From Vallitalea longa (lineage in GTDB: Bacteria; Bacillota; Clostridia; Lachnospirales; Vallitaleaceae), in the NCBI RefSeq assembly GCF_027923465.1, contig NZ_BRLB01000005.1:168927-232926 (forward strand): 64,000 bases of DNA. Direction: 5' to 3'. The notes below the pieces were generated by a model, which saw nothing but the letters and a program-made list of their open reading frames with translations, ran no database searches and was not told the DNA's origin. Both the position numbers and the translations under genes were made by a program. Below, in pieces: positions 1-8,997 of this stretch; within the stretch, counting starts at the first letter, position 1, and every line of letters begins with the position of its first letter.

Positions 1-2
1 GG

Positions 3-989
3 ACAGGACAGATATGGATGGCATATGAGGTAACAGGTGATGAGAAATATAGAAAAGCAGCAGAAATCCAAGTAGACAGTTTTCTTCACAGAATAGAGAA
101 TAAGATTGAGACCAATAATCATGATATGGGTTTTCTCTATAGTCTATCATGTGTTGCCGCATACAAATTAATAGGTAATGAAAATGCTAAGAAAGCAGCT
201 ATTCTAGCGGCAGATAATCTTATTTCCAGGTATAGAGAAGACGGTAAATTCATTCAAGCTTGGGGAAATATTGGAGCAGATGATAATTATCGTTTAATAA
301 TTGACTGCTTACTTAATCTTCCACTATTGTACTGGACAAGTGATGTAACTGGTGATGATAAATATGCTAAGATTGCTAAACAGCATATAGATACTTCCCT
401 TAAGGTTATCATGCGTGATGATTGTTCCACATATCATACATATTATTTTGAGAAAGATACAGGAAAACCACTGTACGGTGAGACAAGGCAAGGATACAGT
501 AATGATTCGGCATGGTCAAGAGGGCAGGCTTGGGGAATATATGGAACTGCGCTAAGTTATATGTATACCAAGAATCCTGATTATATTGAGAAATTTTATA
601 AAATAACAGACTTTTTTATAGAACATCTACCAGAAGACCTGGTACCTTATTGGGATTTTAAATTCACTGATGGTAGTGAAGAACCGAAAGACAGTTCGGC
701 GGCGGCAATAGCTGTATGTGGTATGCTTGAAATGTCGAAGTACCTTGACGAAGAAAAAGCAAGTTACTACAAAGATATTGCATTGAAGATACTGAAATCA
801 TTAATTGATAATTACGCAGTTAACGATAATAAATTATCCAATGGGCAATTACTACATGGTGTTTATGCAAGAAAATCTCCATATAATCCATGTAGGAACA
901 GAAATGTTGATGAATGCAATACATGGGGTGACTACTATTATATGGAAGCCCTCATCCGCTTAAGTAAAGATTGGAAGTTATATTGGTGA
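3..989 (+). CDS. Unsaturated glucuronyl hydrolase (GH88/GH105 type), 5' truncated by window edge
   Basis: This enzyme family removes the 4,5-unsaturated uronic acid left at the non-reducing end of oligosaccharides by polysaccharide lyases, normally in the cytoplasm. The open frame continues upstream of the first ATG (position 18) to the window edge, reading TGQIW, which matches the WTG..W start of the family's helical barrel, so the true start lies outside the window. Family landmarks are an HDMGF motif with the first candidate catalytic Asp, a GADDNYRLIIDCLLN segment with the second, and WSRGQAWGIYG further on. About 329 residues are present of a usual 370-390. A strong terminator follows at once, so this is the last gene of an operon that mostly lies to the left. 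GH88 and GH105 are hard to separate by eye; the HDxGF motif favours GH88. Confidence 0.9.
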   Translation, partial: TGQIWMAYEVTGDEKYRKAAEIQVDSFLHRIENKIETNNHDMGFLYSLSCVAAYKLIGNENAKKAAILAADNLISRYREDGKFIQAWGNIGADDNYRLIIDCLLNLPLLYWTSDVTGDDKYAKIAKQHIDTSLKVIMRDDCSTYHTYYFEKDTGKPLYGETRQGYSNDSAWSRGQAWGIYGTALSYMYTKNPDYIEKFYKITDFFIEHLPEDLVPYWDFKFTDGSEEPKDSSAAAIAVCGMLEMSKYLDEEKASYYKDIALKILKSLIDNYAVNDNKLSNGQLLHGVYARKSPYNPCRNRNVDECNTWGDYYYMEALIRLSKDWKLYW

Positions 990-998
990 TATTTAATG

Positions 999-1030
999 GA
1001 GTAGAGTTAGAGATAACCCTACTCTTTTTT
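999..1030 (+). terminator. Rho-independent terminator of the glucuronyl hydrolase gene
   Basis: GAGTAG (999-1004) pairs with CTACTC (1019-1024), with an inner GTTA/TAAC stem and a GAGA loop. Six T follow directly. Confidence 0.9.
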
Positions 1031-1031
1031 G

Positions 1032-1086
1032 TTAAATAGGAAAGTTCTACTTTATATTTCACTTAAAATCATTTAGGTAGATGTAG
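1032..1086 (+). repeat. Dispersed ~54-bp hairpin repeat, copy A
   Basis: It starts right behind the terminator T-run. It shares a start TTAARTARRAAA, a small hairpin (AAAGT-tct-ACTTT), the block TATTT and an end TGTAG with copies at 4918-4971 and 38981-39032. The rest of the gap to 1256 shows only AT-rich sequence with no gene. Confidence 0.6.
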
Positions 1087-1256
1087 TTTCTTTATTTCTT
1101 CTATATAATCTAAATAATGTTATGGATATTTGATTGAATATAGATTATACTTATGTATGAAATTGAAATAAAGGTAATTAAATTGCTAAATTGAATGTTT
1201 TTAAAAATTTAGTATATAGATTATACATTATGATATATAGGAGTAGGAGAAAAAAT

Positions 1257-1949
1257 ATGGATATAAATATAATTTACGAAGATAATCATATTATTGTTGC
1301 TGAGAAACCACCGAAAGTACCTTGTCAAAATGATAAGACTGGTGATATAGATATGTTAACAGAATTAAAGGGTTATTTAAAAGAGAAATATAATGTGAAA
1401 AATCCATATATAGGATTAATTCATAGATTAGACCGCCCAGTTGGAGGGTTAATGGTATTTGCAAAAACCAAGTTTGCTAACACTAAATTAAGTGAAGAAA
1501 TCAGAACAAAAAGATTTCAGAAATTTTATTATGCTGTAGTTTGTGGAAAACCAAAGGAAAACAAAGGACAATTAGTAGATTATCTTAAGAAATATGGAAG
1601 GAATAATATATCTAAAGTAGTTTCTGAAGATATAAAAGATGCAAAAGAAGCTGTATTAGAATATGAATGCATTGATAGTATCGAAACAGAAGAATATGGT
1701 ATGTTAAGTCTTATTAAGGTGGATTTAAAAACTGGAAGACATCATCAGATTCGTGTTCAATTATCCAATGCATCCCTTCCGCTATGGGGAGATAATAAAT
1801 ATAATAAGACTTTTGTCAAAATGAGGACATGGACTCAAATAGCTCTATGGGCTGGAAGTATTTCTTTTAAACATCCGAAAGAAAATAAAATCTGTAGTTT
1901 TCAGTTAAAACCAAATGCTGAATATCCATTTAATTTATTCAAATTATAA
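1257..1949 (+). CDS. RluA-family RNA pseudouridine synthase
   Basis: This family converts specific uridines in 23S rRNA or tRNA to pseudouridine. The protein (230 aa) begins with the typical IIYEDNHIIVAEKPP block and carries the catalytic motif HRLDRPVGGLMVFAKT, in which the Asp is the universal catalytic residue. GRHHQIRVQL near residue 165 is the second family block. There is no S4 domain, which places it with short RluA/YqcB-like members. I chose the ATG at 1257 because GGAGTAGGAG lies just upstream; an in-frame TTG at 1191 has no ribosome binding site and would add residues before the conserved fold. It appears to be monocistronic. The exact target RNA cannot be read from the sequence. 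Confidence 0.9.
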   Translation: MDINIIYEDNHIIVAEKPPKVPCQNDKTGDIDMLTELKGYLKEKYNVKNPYIGLIHRLDRPVGGLMVFAKTKFANTKLSEEIRTKRFQKFYYAVVCGKPKENKGQLVDYLKKYGRNNISKVVSEDIKDAKEAVLEYECIDSIETEEYGMLSLIKVDLKTGRHHQIRVQLSNASLPLWGDNKYNKTFVKMRTWTQIALWAGSISFKHPKENKICSFQLKPNAEYPFNLFKL

Positions 1950-2005
1950 TAAGATATTTATGAACATTTCGAAAAATGAATATTATTAAGTTCCCGATAT
2001 TTTAC

Positions 2006-2034
2006 TTGACAAGATTAGCGATTTAGTCCATTAT
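2006..2034 (+). promoter_or_regulatory. Sigma-A-type promoter of the MFS gene
   Basis: TTGACA (2006-2011), a 17-bp spacer and CATTAT (2029-2034). The expected start of transcription near 2041 lies after the in-frame ATG at 2038, which argues for the later start at 2077. Confidence 0.65.
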
Positions 2035-2076
2035 AGTATGACAATGTCTAAAAAAGTAAAAGAAAGGGATGGTGCA

Positions 2077-3315
2077 ATGGTAATTATTAATTCTTTTAAG
2101 CAGTACATAGGTTTGCCGAGAGAGATTTATATCCTGGCTATTCAACGATTCGTTAATTCACTTGGTGGATTTGTTTATGCTTTCTTAGCTTTATTTTTGA
2201 GCGAAAGATTAGGGTTTGAGAAAGATGTAATTGGTGTGTTTATGTTAGTATGTTCATTAGTCGGTATACCTGGTTCACTTATTTCTGGCCATTTAGTTGA
2301 TAAATGCAATCGTAAAACAATTCTACTTGTATCTAGAACTTTGTCAGCACTAGTTTTTATTGTTTGTGGTTTTCTTGGTAATTCAATAGTAATTCCATAT
2401 TTACTTATAGCATCTAGTTTCATATCCAGTTTTTCAGGTCCTGCAAGTGGTGCTATGACTGCTGATTTGACAACTCCTGAAAATAGGAAACAAAGTTTTT
2501 CATTATTGTATTTGGGTATGAACATTGGTCTTGCTTTTGGTTTTACCATTGCAGCTTATTTATTTAAAAATTACACACAATGGATATTTTGGGGTGATGG
2601 ATTAACTTCATTACTTAGTTTATTATTGGTAGTATTTTATATTAAAGACACTAGACCTACAAAGAATGAAATAAAGAAAATTAATGATTCAGATAGAGTT
2701 GGTGAAAAAGAAGAAAAAGGATCTATTATTAATGCATTACTAAAGAGACCTTACTTACTAGGGTTTGTACTTATTAGTTCGGTAATAGGATTTGTGTATA
2801 ATCAACATGGTTTTATTATGCCTTTTCATTTAATAGAGTTATTCCCAGAAAATGGAGAGAAATATTTTGGTAATGTAATGGCAATTAATACAATCATCGT
2901 TGTTGTATTGACACCAGTCATAATGCATATCACAAGAAAAATAAAGCCTGTAGTTAATGTAGCGATTGCATCATTAACATACATTATAGGTTTTGGAATG
3001 ATGGGTATAGTGAATGAATTATGGGTATTTTTTGTAGCAGTATTCATATGGACAACAGGTGAGATTATTGCAACAACTAACACCGGAGTTTATATTTCTA
3101 ACCATTCACCAGTTAATCATAGAGGTAGATTTAATTCAATAATAGGGATGATTCAGGCTGCTGGACGTTCTGCTGCTCCATATTTCATGGGAATGTATTT
3201 AGTCTCACATAGTAGCTCACAAGGATGGATATTAACTGCTTTTGTTGGTATAATAGCATTTATATTGTTATGCATATTGTTTTTATCAGAAAAACATCAT
3301 TATAATAAGGCATAA
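2077..3315 (+). CDS. MFS transporter, probable drug/metabolite exporter
   Basis: This is a proton-driven permease of the major facilitator superfamily in the cytoplasmic membrane. The 412-residue protein shows about 12 hydrophobic segments with the family loop between helices 2 and 3 (GHLVDKCNRKTILL, matching the G-x-L-x-D-+-x-G-R-+ signature with N for G). A polar loop rich in Lys and Glu in the middle (RVGEKEEKGS) separates the two six-helix halves. Start: AAAGGGATGGTG precedes ATG 2077; the upstream in-frame ATGs at 2038 and 2044 lie at or before the predicted transcription start. It is followed by a terminator and then by a MATE exporter in its own unit. Substrate unknown; the MdtG-like exporter type is the nearest impression. 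Confidence 0.85.
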   Translation: MVIINSFKQYIGLPREIYILAIQRFVNSLGGFVYAFLALFLSERLGFEKDVIGVFMLVCSLVGIPGSLISGHLVDKCNRKTILLVSRTLSALVFIVCGFLGNSIVIPYLLIASSFISSFSGPASGAMTADLTTPENRKQSFSLLYLGMNIGLAFGFTIAAYLFKNYTQWIFWGDGLTSLLSLLLVVFYIKDTRPTKNEIKKINDSDRVGEKEEKGSIINALLKRPYLLGFVLISSVIGFVYNQHGFIMPFHLIELFPENGEKYFGNVMAINTIIVVVLTPVIMHITRKIKPVVNVAIASLTYIIGFGMMGIVNELWVFFVAVFIWTTGEIIATTNTGVYISNHSPVNHRGRFNSIIGMIQAAGRSAAPYFMGMYLVSHSSSQGWILTAFVGIIAFILLCILFLSEKHHYNKA

Positions 3316-3371
3316 ATATCTAAATAATAATTGATAGAATATCAAGTATTATAATACAAATATTAAATTTA

Positions 3372-3413
3372 AAAAGAGATATATTTAAGTCCTTGACTTA
3401 GTATATCTTTTAT
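3372..3413 (+). terminator. Terminator hairpin after the MFS gene
   Basis: A long nearly continuous stem: AAAAGAGATATA pairs with TATATCTTTT, and inside it TAAGTC-ctt-GACTTA. T-rich sequence follows. Confidence 0.8.
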
Positions 3414-3479
3414 ATTAATATTAATCAAATAGACAGAAACTGAAATAAATATGATTCTTAAGTGAGAAAGGATTTACTT

Positions 3480-4862
3480 ATGAGAAACAATAATATTGAC
3501 ACTACTAAAGGTGATATAAAGAAGAACCTATGGATAATGGCATGGCCTATAATGATAGGTAATTTAATTCAAGTTATATATAATATGACAGATACATATT
3601 TTGTTGGTCAGCTTGAAAATAGTACTGATGCTATTGCAGCTGTAACGGTAACTTTTTCAGTTGTATTTGTTTTAGTATCTTTAGCAGCCGGTTTGGGTAT
3701 AGGATCTGCAACATTAGCAGCTCAATATTATGGTGCTAGAGAATATAAAAAAGTAGATGAAGTAACTTACACTTCACTAATAGTAATTGGTGCCATAGCT
3801 TTGATATTTGTGGCTGGAGGAATAATTTTCTATAAACAGCTTTTTAATCTTATGAACACTCCAGAAAATATTATACCTATAGCAAAAGATTACTTTATAA
3901 TAATTATGGTAGGTATGTTATTCATGTTCATATTTTTTATTATGAGCGGTATATTGCGTGGAATAGGAGATACCAAAACACCCATGATTGCAGGTATAGT
4001 TTCCGGATTAATTAATATGGTATTAGATCCATTTTTGATTTTCGGCTGGGGCTTTTTCCCTGAACTTGGAATATCAGGTGCAGCATATGCAACTGTAATT
4101 TCAAGGATATTTGCGGCAGGATATATTTTTTATGTAGTACTTAGAGGTAAAACTTTCTTAAAACTTGATCTTCATAACTTTAAAGTTGACCTTAATCTTA
4201 CAAAACAGTTATTTAAGATTGGTGTACCATCTAGTATATCTCAAGCGGTAATAAGTTTAGGTGGAACAGTGATAATGGGAAGAGTTAATGCATTTGGCAG
4301 TATAGCTATGGCAGCTCATGGAATAGGAAATAGATTGGAATCTCTATTGGCAATGCCTACAATGGGATTAGCTCAAGCAGCGAGTTCAATGGTTGGACAG
4401 AATCTTGGTGCAGGTCAAAGAGATAGAGCTTATAAAAGTGGACAATATGCAATGAAATCATCATTTATTATTCTTGTAATAATGGGTGCTATTTTTGCAA
4501 TATTCCCATCGGTATTCTTTGAGATATTCTCAAATGATCAGGAAGTTATTGCAATTGGACGTTATTACATATATGGAATAACCTTATTATATGCATTTGT
4601 AGGATGTAGAATTGTCATGTCCAATGTATTTCAAGGAGCAGGAGCAGCATCTGTTTCCATGTGGCTTAGTCTTATTTGCCTGTGGGTATTCAGAATTCCA
4701 TTGGCTTATGCATTATCATATACACCATTAGGGATTAAAGGTGTATGGTTAGGAGTCGGATTATCATTCATCGTTAGTTTCTTCTTCATGTATTATTTCT
4801 ATAAAAAAGGAAAATGGATGGATAAAGTTGTTGTTCATAATAAAGAACTAGCAGAGGCTTAG
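3480..4862 (+). CDS. MATE family multidrug/Na+ antiporter
   Basis: MATE exporters drive toxic cations and drugs out of the cell against Na+ or H+. The 460-residue protein has 12 predicted membrane helices in two homologous halves, beginning with the family block MAWPIMIGNLIQVIYNMTD and the early motif YFVGQL. The RGIGDTKTPM segment in the first half and VGQNLGAGQ plus NVFQGAG in the second half are typical MATE sequences. The start is the ATG at 3480 with GAAAGGATT upstream; the in-frame GTG at 3462 overlaps the ribosome binding region. It stands alone between two terminators. Its length agrees with the family (about 450). The substrate cannot be told. Confidence 0.93.
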   Translation: MRNNNIDTTKGDIKKNLWIMAWPIMIGNLIQVIYNMTDTYFVGQLENSTDAIAAVTVTFSVVFVLVSLAAGLGIGSATLAAQYYGAREYKKVDEVTYTSLIVIGAIALIFVAGGIIFYKQLFNLMNTPENIIPIAKDYFIIIMVGMLFMFIFFIMSGILRGIGDTKTPMIAGIVSGLINMVLDPFLIFGWGFFPELGISGAAYATVISRIFAAGYIFYVVLRGKTFLKLDLHNFKVDLNLTKQLFKIGVPSSISQAVISLGGTVIMGRVNAFGSIAMAAHGIGNRLESLLAMPTMGLAQAASSMVGQNLGAGQRDRAYKSGQYAMKSSFIILVIMGAIFAIFPSVFFEIFSNDQEVIAIGRYYIYGITLLYAFVGCRIVMSNVFQGAGAASVSMWLSLICLWVFRIPLAYALSYTPLGIKGVWLGVGLSFIVSFFFMYYFYKKGKWMDKVVVHNKELAEA

Positions 4863-4872
4863 ATTTATGGTT

Positions 4873-4917
4873 CATCAGTCATATCAATTCAATTGAAATG
4901 ACTGATGGATTTTTTTA
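4873..4917 (+). terminator. Terminator of the MATE gene
   Basis: CATCAGTCAT (4873-4882) pairs perfectly with ATGACTGATG (4898-4907) and is followed by a run of T. Confidence 0.9.
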
Positions 4918-4971
4918 TTAAGTAAGAAAGTTCTACTTTCTATTTTTCTTGAAATCTTTTATGGGGTGTAG
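4918..4971 (+). repeat. Dispersed ~54-bp hairpin repeat, copy B
   Basis: It is aligned without long gaps to copy A (1032-1086) and copy C (38981-39032). The hairpin GAAAGT-tct-ACTTTC is perfect in this copy. Like the others it begins exactly where the terminator T-run ends. Confidence 0.6.
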
Positions 4972-5074
4972 TAATAATATATCTCTAATTAATTTATCTT
5001 AATAAGCACTAATCTGATGTTTTTTGCATAATTGAGTTATAAATAAAATATTGTAAAAAAATTTAATAATATAC

Positions 5075-5103
5075 TTGACAAAAATTTATAATAGAGGTAT
5101 ATT
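5075..5103 (+). promoter_or_regulatory. Sigma-A-type promoter of the Hsp20 gene
   Basis: TTGACA (5075-5080), a 17-bp spacer and TATATT (5098-5103) lie just upstream of the CIRCE element. Confidence 0.75.
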
Positions 5104-5117
5104 ATATATAGAAATTG

Positions 5118-5144
5118 TTAGCACTCACTTGAATCGAGTGCTAA
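5118..5144 (+). promoter_or_regulatory. CIRCE operator (HrcA binding site)
   Basis: TTAGCACTC, nine bases, GAGTGCTAA: a perfect 9-9-9 CIRCE element. It lies about 15 bp after the -10 box, so HrcA bound here would block transcription of the small heat-shock gene, and the transcript would carry the hairpin in its leader. Confidence 0.95.
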
Positions 5145-5174
5145 CAATAAAAATCAAATAGAGGAGGAATTAAT

Positions 5175-5618
5175 ATGTTTGGCTTAACACCATTTAATAC
5201 TAATCCAATTAGAAAAAGTAACTCGCTTAACAATGATTTTTACGACATGATTGATGACTTCTTTGATAATAGTTTTTTTCCAAGAAATCTGTACAATGAT
5301 ACTTTCAAAGTAGATGTAAAAGATGCAGATAAAGAGTATACAGTAGAAGCAGAAATGCCTGGAATCAATAAAGAAGATATCAAACTAGATTATAATGAAG
5401 GTAGATTAACAATCAGCGTAAGTAATGAAGAAAATGTTAACGAAGAGCAAGAACACTATATTCACAGAGAGAGAAAAAGAACTTCTATGCAAAGAGGTAT
5501 CTTTTTGAAAGATATTGTACCAGAGAAGATTACAGCTAATCTAAAAGATGGTGTACTTAGGGTTGTAGTTCCTAAAAAGGAAAAATCCCAAAATACATTT
5601 AATATAGAAGTTAATTAA
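5175..5618 (+). CDS. hsp18: Small heat shock protein, Hsp20/alpha-crystallin family
   Basis: An ATP-independent holdase that binds unfolding proteins in the cytoplasm. The 147-residue protein has a Phe/Asn-rich N-terminal arm (FYDMIDDFFDNSFF), then the alpha-crystallin domain from about residue 44 (FKVDVKDADKEYTVEAEMPG), with the conserved GVL motif (LKDGVLRVVVPK) near the end. AGAGGAGGAATTAAT precedes the ATG. A perfect CIRCE element in the leader puts it under HrcA, as known for hsp18 of Clostridium acetobutylicum. It is monocistronic: promoter and CIRCE before it, a terminator after it. Confidence 0.95.
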   Translation: MFGLTPFNTNPIRKSNSLNNDFYDMIDDFFDNSFFPRNLYNDTFKVDVKDADKEYTVEAEMPGINKEDIKLDYNEGRLTISVSNEENVNEEQEHYIHRERKRTSMQRGIFLKDIVPEKITANLKDGVLRVVVPKKEKSQNTFNIEVN

Positions 5619-5620
5619 AA

Positions 5621-5648
5621 AATAGAGCCTCATGGGCTCTATTTTTTG
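5621..5648 (+). terminator. Terminator of the Hsp20 gene
   Basis: AATAGAGCC-tcat-GGGCTCTATT followed by TTTT: a compact stem with a tetraloop and T-run. Confidence 0.9.
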
Positions 5649-5759
5649 ATTTGAATATTTCACACTTTAAAAATTATCTTATATGTGTTATTGTTGTATT
5701 AAAAAATATAGAAAATAAAATCAATACAAAAGAAAATAAATATGATGGAGTGTGAAAAT

Positions 5760-7556
5760 ATGAATCCAAAAAGAGATTATGTAAAGAGAAAAGAAAAGTA
5801 TAAAAAAGAACTGGATAAGCTAAATCATAAGATAAATCTTTACGGGAACATAAGACTTATTATTATATTAGTAGGTCTAGGTATTACAATATGGACATAT
5901 ACCAAAAAATCTTATCTACTTAGTTTAAATAGTTTAATTATCACATTAGTTCTATTCATAAGTTTAGTAATGATACATCAAAAATATATTGAAAAAAGAC
6001 CAAGATTGAAGGCTCTAATCAAAATAAACGAAAATGGGTTGAAAAGATTAAAAGGTGAATGGAAAAAATTTATTGAAGCAGGAGAAGAATTTATTGATGA
6101 GACTCATAATTATTCTTGGGACTTAGATATATTTGGAAAAAGTTCACTATTCCAGTGGACAAATCATACCAACACTCCAATAGGAAAGAAAAAATTAAGA
6201 GATGCTTATATAAGACCTAACAAAAATATTGACCAAATAAAAGAAAGACAAGAAGCCATAAAAGAGTTGGCTACCAAAATGAATTGGGTCCATGAATTTC
6301 AAGCTGCTGGAATGAGAGATAGCAATAAGAGTAAAGATGAAGGAAATCTGATAAGATGGAGTAAAGATGTAATATCAATCTATCTAAATAATTTATTGAA
6401 TTTATTTGTTAAGATTCTTCCTGTTGTATCTATAGGTAGTATAATAATGCCTTTTATAATACCTTCTTTTTCATGGGTTTATGCAGCAGTATTTGTCAGC
6501 ATTCAAGTTATTGTGGTTTTTAAAGATTTCGGTAAGAGAAACAATAGACTATCATCGATTGATGATTATAGAAAACAAGTACAGATATATGAAAAAATGA
6601 TAGAAGTTATTGAAAATCAAGAATTTGATTCTGCTCTATTGGTCAAATTACAACAGCAGATGCAGACTGGAAATGAAGTGACTTCTAAACAAATCAAAAA
6701 ATTAGATAGCATAATGGATATGATAAATGTTAGACATATACAATTCTATTTGATATTCGATATACTGACTTTATGGGATTATCAATGTACTATTTCATTG
6801 GAAAGTTGGAAAAACAAATATGGTAAAAACATGGTTAAATGGCTTGATGCACTAGGAGAATTAGAAGCTTTGGCAAGTCTTTCAACTATCGTTTACGAAC
6901 AACCAGAATGGGTTATGCCAGAGGTGGTTGATGATTATAAGATATATGCTACTGCATTGGGACATCCACTTATTAATGCTAATCAGAGAGTATGTAACAG
7001 TGTCAGTTTCGGAGGAAGATATGCATCTTTACTTATTACAGGTTCTAATATGTCGGGGAAAAGTACATTCCTTAGGACTATAGGAATAAATTTAGTGTTG
7101 GCATATGCAGGAGCACCAGTATGTGCAGAAGAATTCATATGCCCCATAATGAATATATATACTTCAATGAGAGTAAAAGATGATATTGATAATAAAATAT
7201 CTTCTTTCTATGCAGAATTGCTAAGAATCAAAAAGATTATAGAGGCCACTGATAAAGGTGAAAAAGTTTTTTATCTATTAGACGAGATATTCAAAGGAAC
7301 TAATTCAAGAGATAGACATATAGGAGCGAAAACCCTTATCAAGAAATTATGTAAAGGCAGTACATTAGGTCTTGTATCTACCCATGATCTTGAATTAGCA
7401 GATTTAGAAAAAGAACAAGATTCCAAAGTGAAGAATTATCATTTCCAAGAATTCTATAAAAATGATAAAATCAATTTCGATTATAAATTATATAAGGGAG
7501 TGTCTAACACTTTTAATGCAGTATACTTAATGAAAGAAATAGGGATAGAAATATAA
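5760..7556 (+). CDS. Membrane-anchored MutS-like ATPase
   Basis: The C-terminal third is a MutS-type ABC ATPase: Walker A TGSNMSGKST (about residue 427), a signature-like stretch around SSFYAELLRIK, Walker B FYLLDEIFKGTNSRD and a switch His in VSTHDLELA. The N-terminal half has no mismatch-recognition domain but four hydrophobic segments, two near residues 30-75 and two near 210-250, so the protein is probably anchored in the membrane with the ATPase inside. At 598 aa it is shorter than MutS or MutS2 and has no Smr domain. GGAG nine bases before ATG 5760 decides the start over in-frame ATGs at 5742 and 5745. Such MutS-related proteins are known in Firmicutes and Bacteroidetes but I know of no proven function. 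It stands alone, not near mutL. Confidence 0.85.
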   Translation: MNPKRDYVKRKEKYKKELDKLNHKINLYGNIRLIIILVGLGITIWTYTKKSYLLSLNSLIITLVLFISLVMIHQKYIEKRPRLKALIKINENGLKRLKGEWKKFIEAGEEFIDETHNYSWDLDIFGKSSLFQWTNHTNTPIGKKKLRDAYIRPNKNIDQIKERQEAIKELATKMNWVHEFQAAGMRDSNKSKDEGNLIRWSKDVISIYLNNLLNLFVKILPVVSIGSIIMPFIIPSFSWVYAAVFVSIQVIVVFKDFGKRNNRLSSIDDYRKQVQIYEKMIEVIENQEFDSALLVKLQQQMQTGNEVTSKQIKKLDSIMDMINVRHIQFYLIFDILTLWDYQCTISLESWKNKYGKNMVKWLDALGELEALASLSTIVYEQPEWVMPEVVDDYKIYATALGHPLINANQRVCNSVSFGGRYASLLITGSNMSGKSTFLRTIGINLVLAYAGAPVCAEEFICPIMNIYTSMRVKDDIDNKISSFYAELLRIKKIIEATDKGEKVFYLLDEIFKGTNSRDRHIGAKTLIKKLCKGSTLGLVSTHDLELADLEKEQDSKVKNYHFQEFYKNDKINFDYKLYKGVSNTFNAVYLMKEIGIEI

Positions 7557-7676
7557 TTGTAGGATAGTGTCATATGAAAATCTTCAATTATGGATTAATT
7601 AAAATATCTGTAACTATAGTAATTTATTTATAGTATAGATTGTAGAGTGATATGGTAAATCATTAACAGACAGTAG

Positions 7677-7724
7677 AAACCATGGTATAGTAGATTATTT
7701 TAATCTATATTCATGGTTTTTATA
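7677..7724 (+). terminator. Terminator-like hairpin between MutS-like and DUF2278 genes
   Basis: AAACCATG (7677-7684) pairs with CATGGTTT (7712-7719); an inner stem TAGATT/AATCTA; T-run follows. The remainder of the 264-base gap shows only a possible -10 box TATAAT at 7762-7767. Confidence 0.7.
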
Positions 7725-7820
7725 TTATGATAATTTTCGTGGTAAAAAATTATTTATTTGTTATAATGAATAAGTACAGTTTTTTAATAATTCAATAAAA
7801 ATCAAAGAAAGGGGTACCTC

Positions 7821-8486
7821 ATGAGTCTACAAGCTTACGGACTATTGAAATGTAAAGCGATAGAAACAAAAGAAGAAAGAGATAACAACAGACCTCATTA
7901 TCATATACATGTTAAAGCATATGAAGAGAATTATAGAATATCCATAAATATAAAATCTAATGATGTTTTATCAGAATTACTATTTTATACTGATGAAAAT
8001 TTTCAACATGACATTATTCCAAAAATTATTAAATTACCATATGGATTTTATTTTAGTAATGATTGTGCTATTGATTATGTTAGAGGAGATATGAACTTTA
8101 ATAGAGATAAGATGAAAAAAATTCCTCACGACAAAACAGGTCCTAATAACGATCTAAATGAAAAACTTAATCATTACATAAATAGAGCAATAACAGAAAA
8201 TGCTGATATTTATATATATGGTACAAAATGGAAAACAGGTAATTATTGTAAGCCAGATAGAATTTTCGATTTTACTCCTTCAATGGGTATGCATGATATT
8301 CATATGAATCAAGGAAATATTAGAAAATGGAAAAAAGATAGTGGTGTTTGGCAGGATGGATGCCTATTTATTCATTATAAAAATTCTGATAAATGGGTAG
8401 GATTATTTCTAGCGTTTCAATCTCAATCTTGGGATAATGATGATTGTACAGGTCAAGCCAATTACAAATATAAAAAGAAAAAATAG
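7821..8486 (+). CDS. DUF2278 family protein (YukJ-like)
   Basis: The protein (221 aa) matches the DUF2278 pattern: it begins with YGLLK, then a HYHIHV strand, YRISINIKS, an LLFYTDENF segment, a DYVRGD block, and near the end GMHDIHMNQGN and GVWQDGCLFIHY with the closing AFQSQSWDNDD. No catalytic activity has been shown for this family to my knowledge; the conserved His, Asp and Asn residues suggest a binding or catalytic pocket. AAGAAAGGGG precedes the ATG. It is cytoplasmic, with no signal peptide. The ogt gene starts 10 bases after its stop, so the two are probably co-transcribed, which may hint at a stress or repair role, but this is inference. Confidence 0.85.
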   Translation: MSLQAYGLLKCKAIETKEERDNNRPHYHIHVKAYEENYRISINIKSNDVLSELLFYTDENFQHDIIPKIIKLPYGFYFSNDCAIDYVRGDMNFNRDKMKKIPHDKTGPNNDLNEKLNHYINRAITENADIYIYGTKWKTGNYCKPDRIFDFTPSMGMHDIHMNQGNIRKWKKDSGVWQDGCLFIHYKNSDKWVGLFLAFQSQSWDNDDCTGQANYKYKKKK

Positions 8487-8496
8487 GAGTGATATA

Positions 8497-8976
8497 GTGT
8501 ATTATGGAATATATGATTCACCTTTATTTCCAATAATAGTCGTAGGAAATGAAGAGGGGTTGATTTACATACATCTGGAAACGAAAACAGGCAAGAAATT
8601 TGATATATCTGAAAAATGGATCAGAAATGAAGACTTCTTTAAAGAAACTTTTCGTCAATTAGATGAATATTTTAAAGGACAGAGAATGGATTTTGATTTG
8701 AAATTAAATCCAAATGGTACAGAATTTCAGAAGAAAGTGTGGAACGCATTAATTGAAATACCCTTCGGAACAATATGTTCATACAAAGATATTGCCATGG
8801 CAATAGATAATCCAAAAGCGTGTAGAGCAGTTGGTATGGCAAATTCTAAGAATCCAATCGCTATAGTGATACCATGTCATAGAGTGATAGGAAAAAACGG
8901 AAAACTTGTAGGGTATGCAGGAGGAATTGATACTAAGGAAAAACTATTGGATTTAGAAAAGAGTTTTATTAAATGA
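8497..8976 (+). CDS. ogt: Methylated-DNA-protein-cysteine S-methyltransferase
   Basis: A suicide repair protein that takes the methyl group from O6-methylguanine (and O4-methylthymine) onto its own cysteine. The acceptor motif IPCHRVIG is present, followed by the closing GYAGGIDTKEKLL segment; the helix-turn-helix part lies at TEFQKKVWNALIEIPFG and TCSYKDIA-like sequence (GTICSYKDIA). I placed the start at the GTG at 8497 because AGGAGTGATATA stands just before it; reading from the ATG at 8437 would overlap the DUF2278 gene and lacks a site. The resulting 159 aa agrees with the family. It forms a likely two-gene unit with the DUF2278 gene. Confidence 0.93.
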   Translation: MYYGIYDSPLFPIIVVGNEEGLIYIHLETKTGKKFDISEKWIRNEDFFKETFRQLDEYFKGQRMDFDLKLNPNGTEFQKKVWNALIEIPFGTICSYKDIAMAIDNPKACRAVGMANSKNPIAIVIPCHRVIGKNGKLVGYAGGIDTKEKLLDLEKSFIK

Positions 8977-8997
8977 TATATGATATTTTAAGATATT

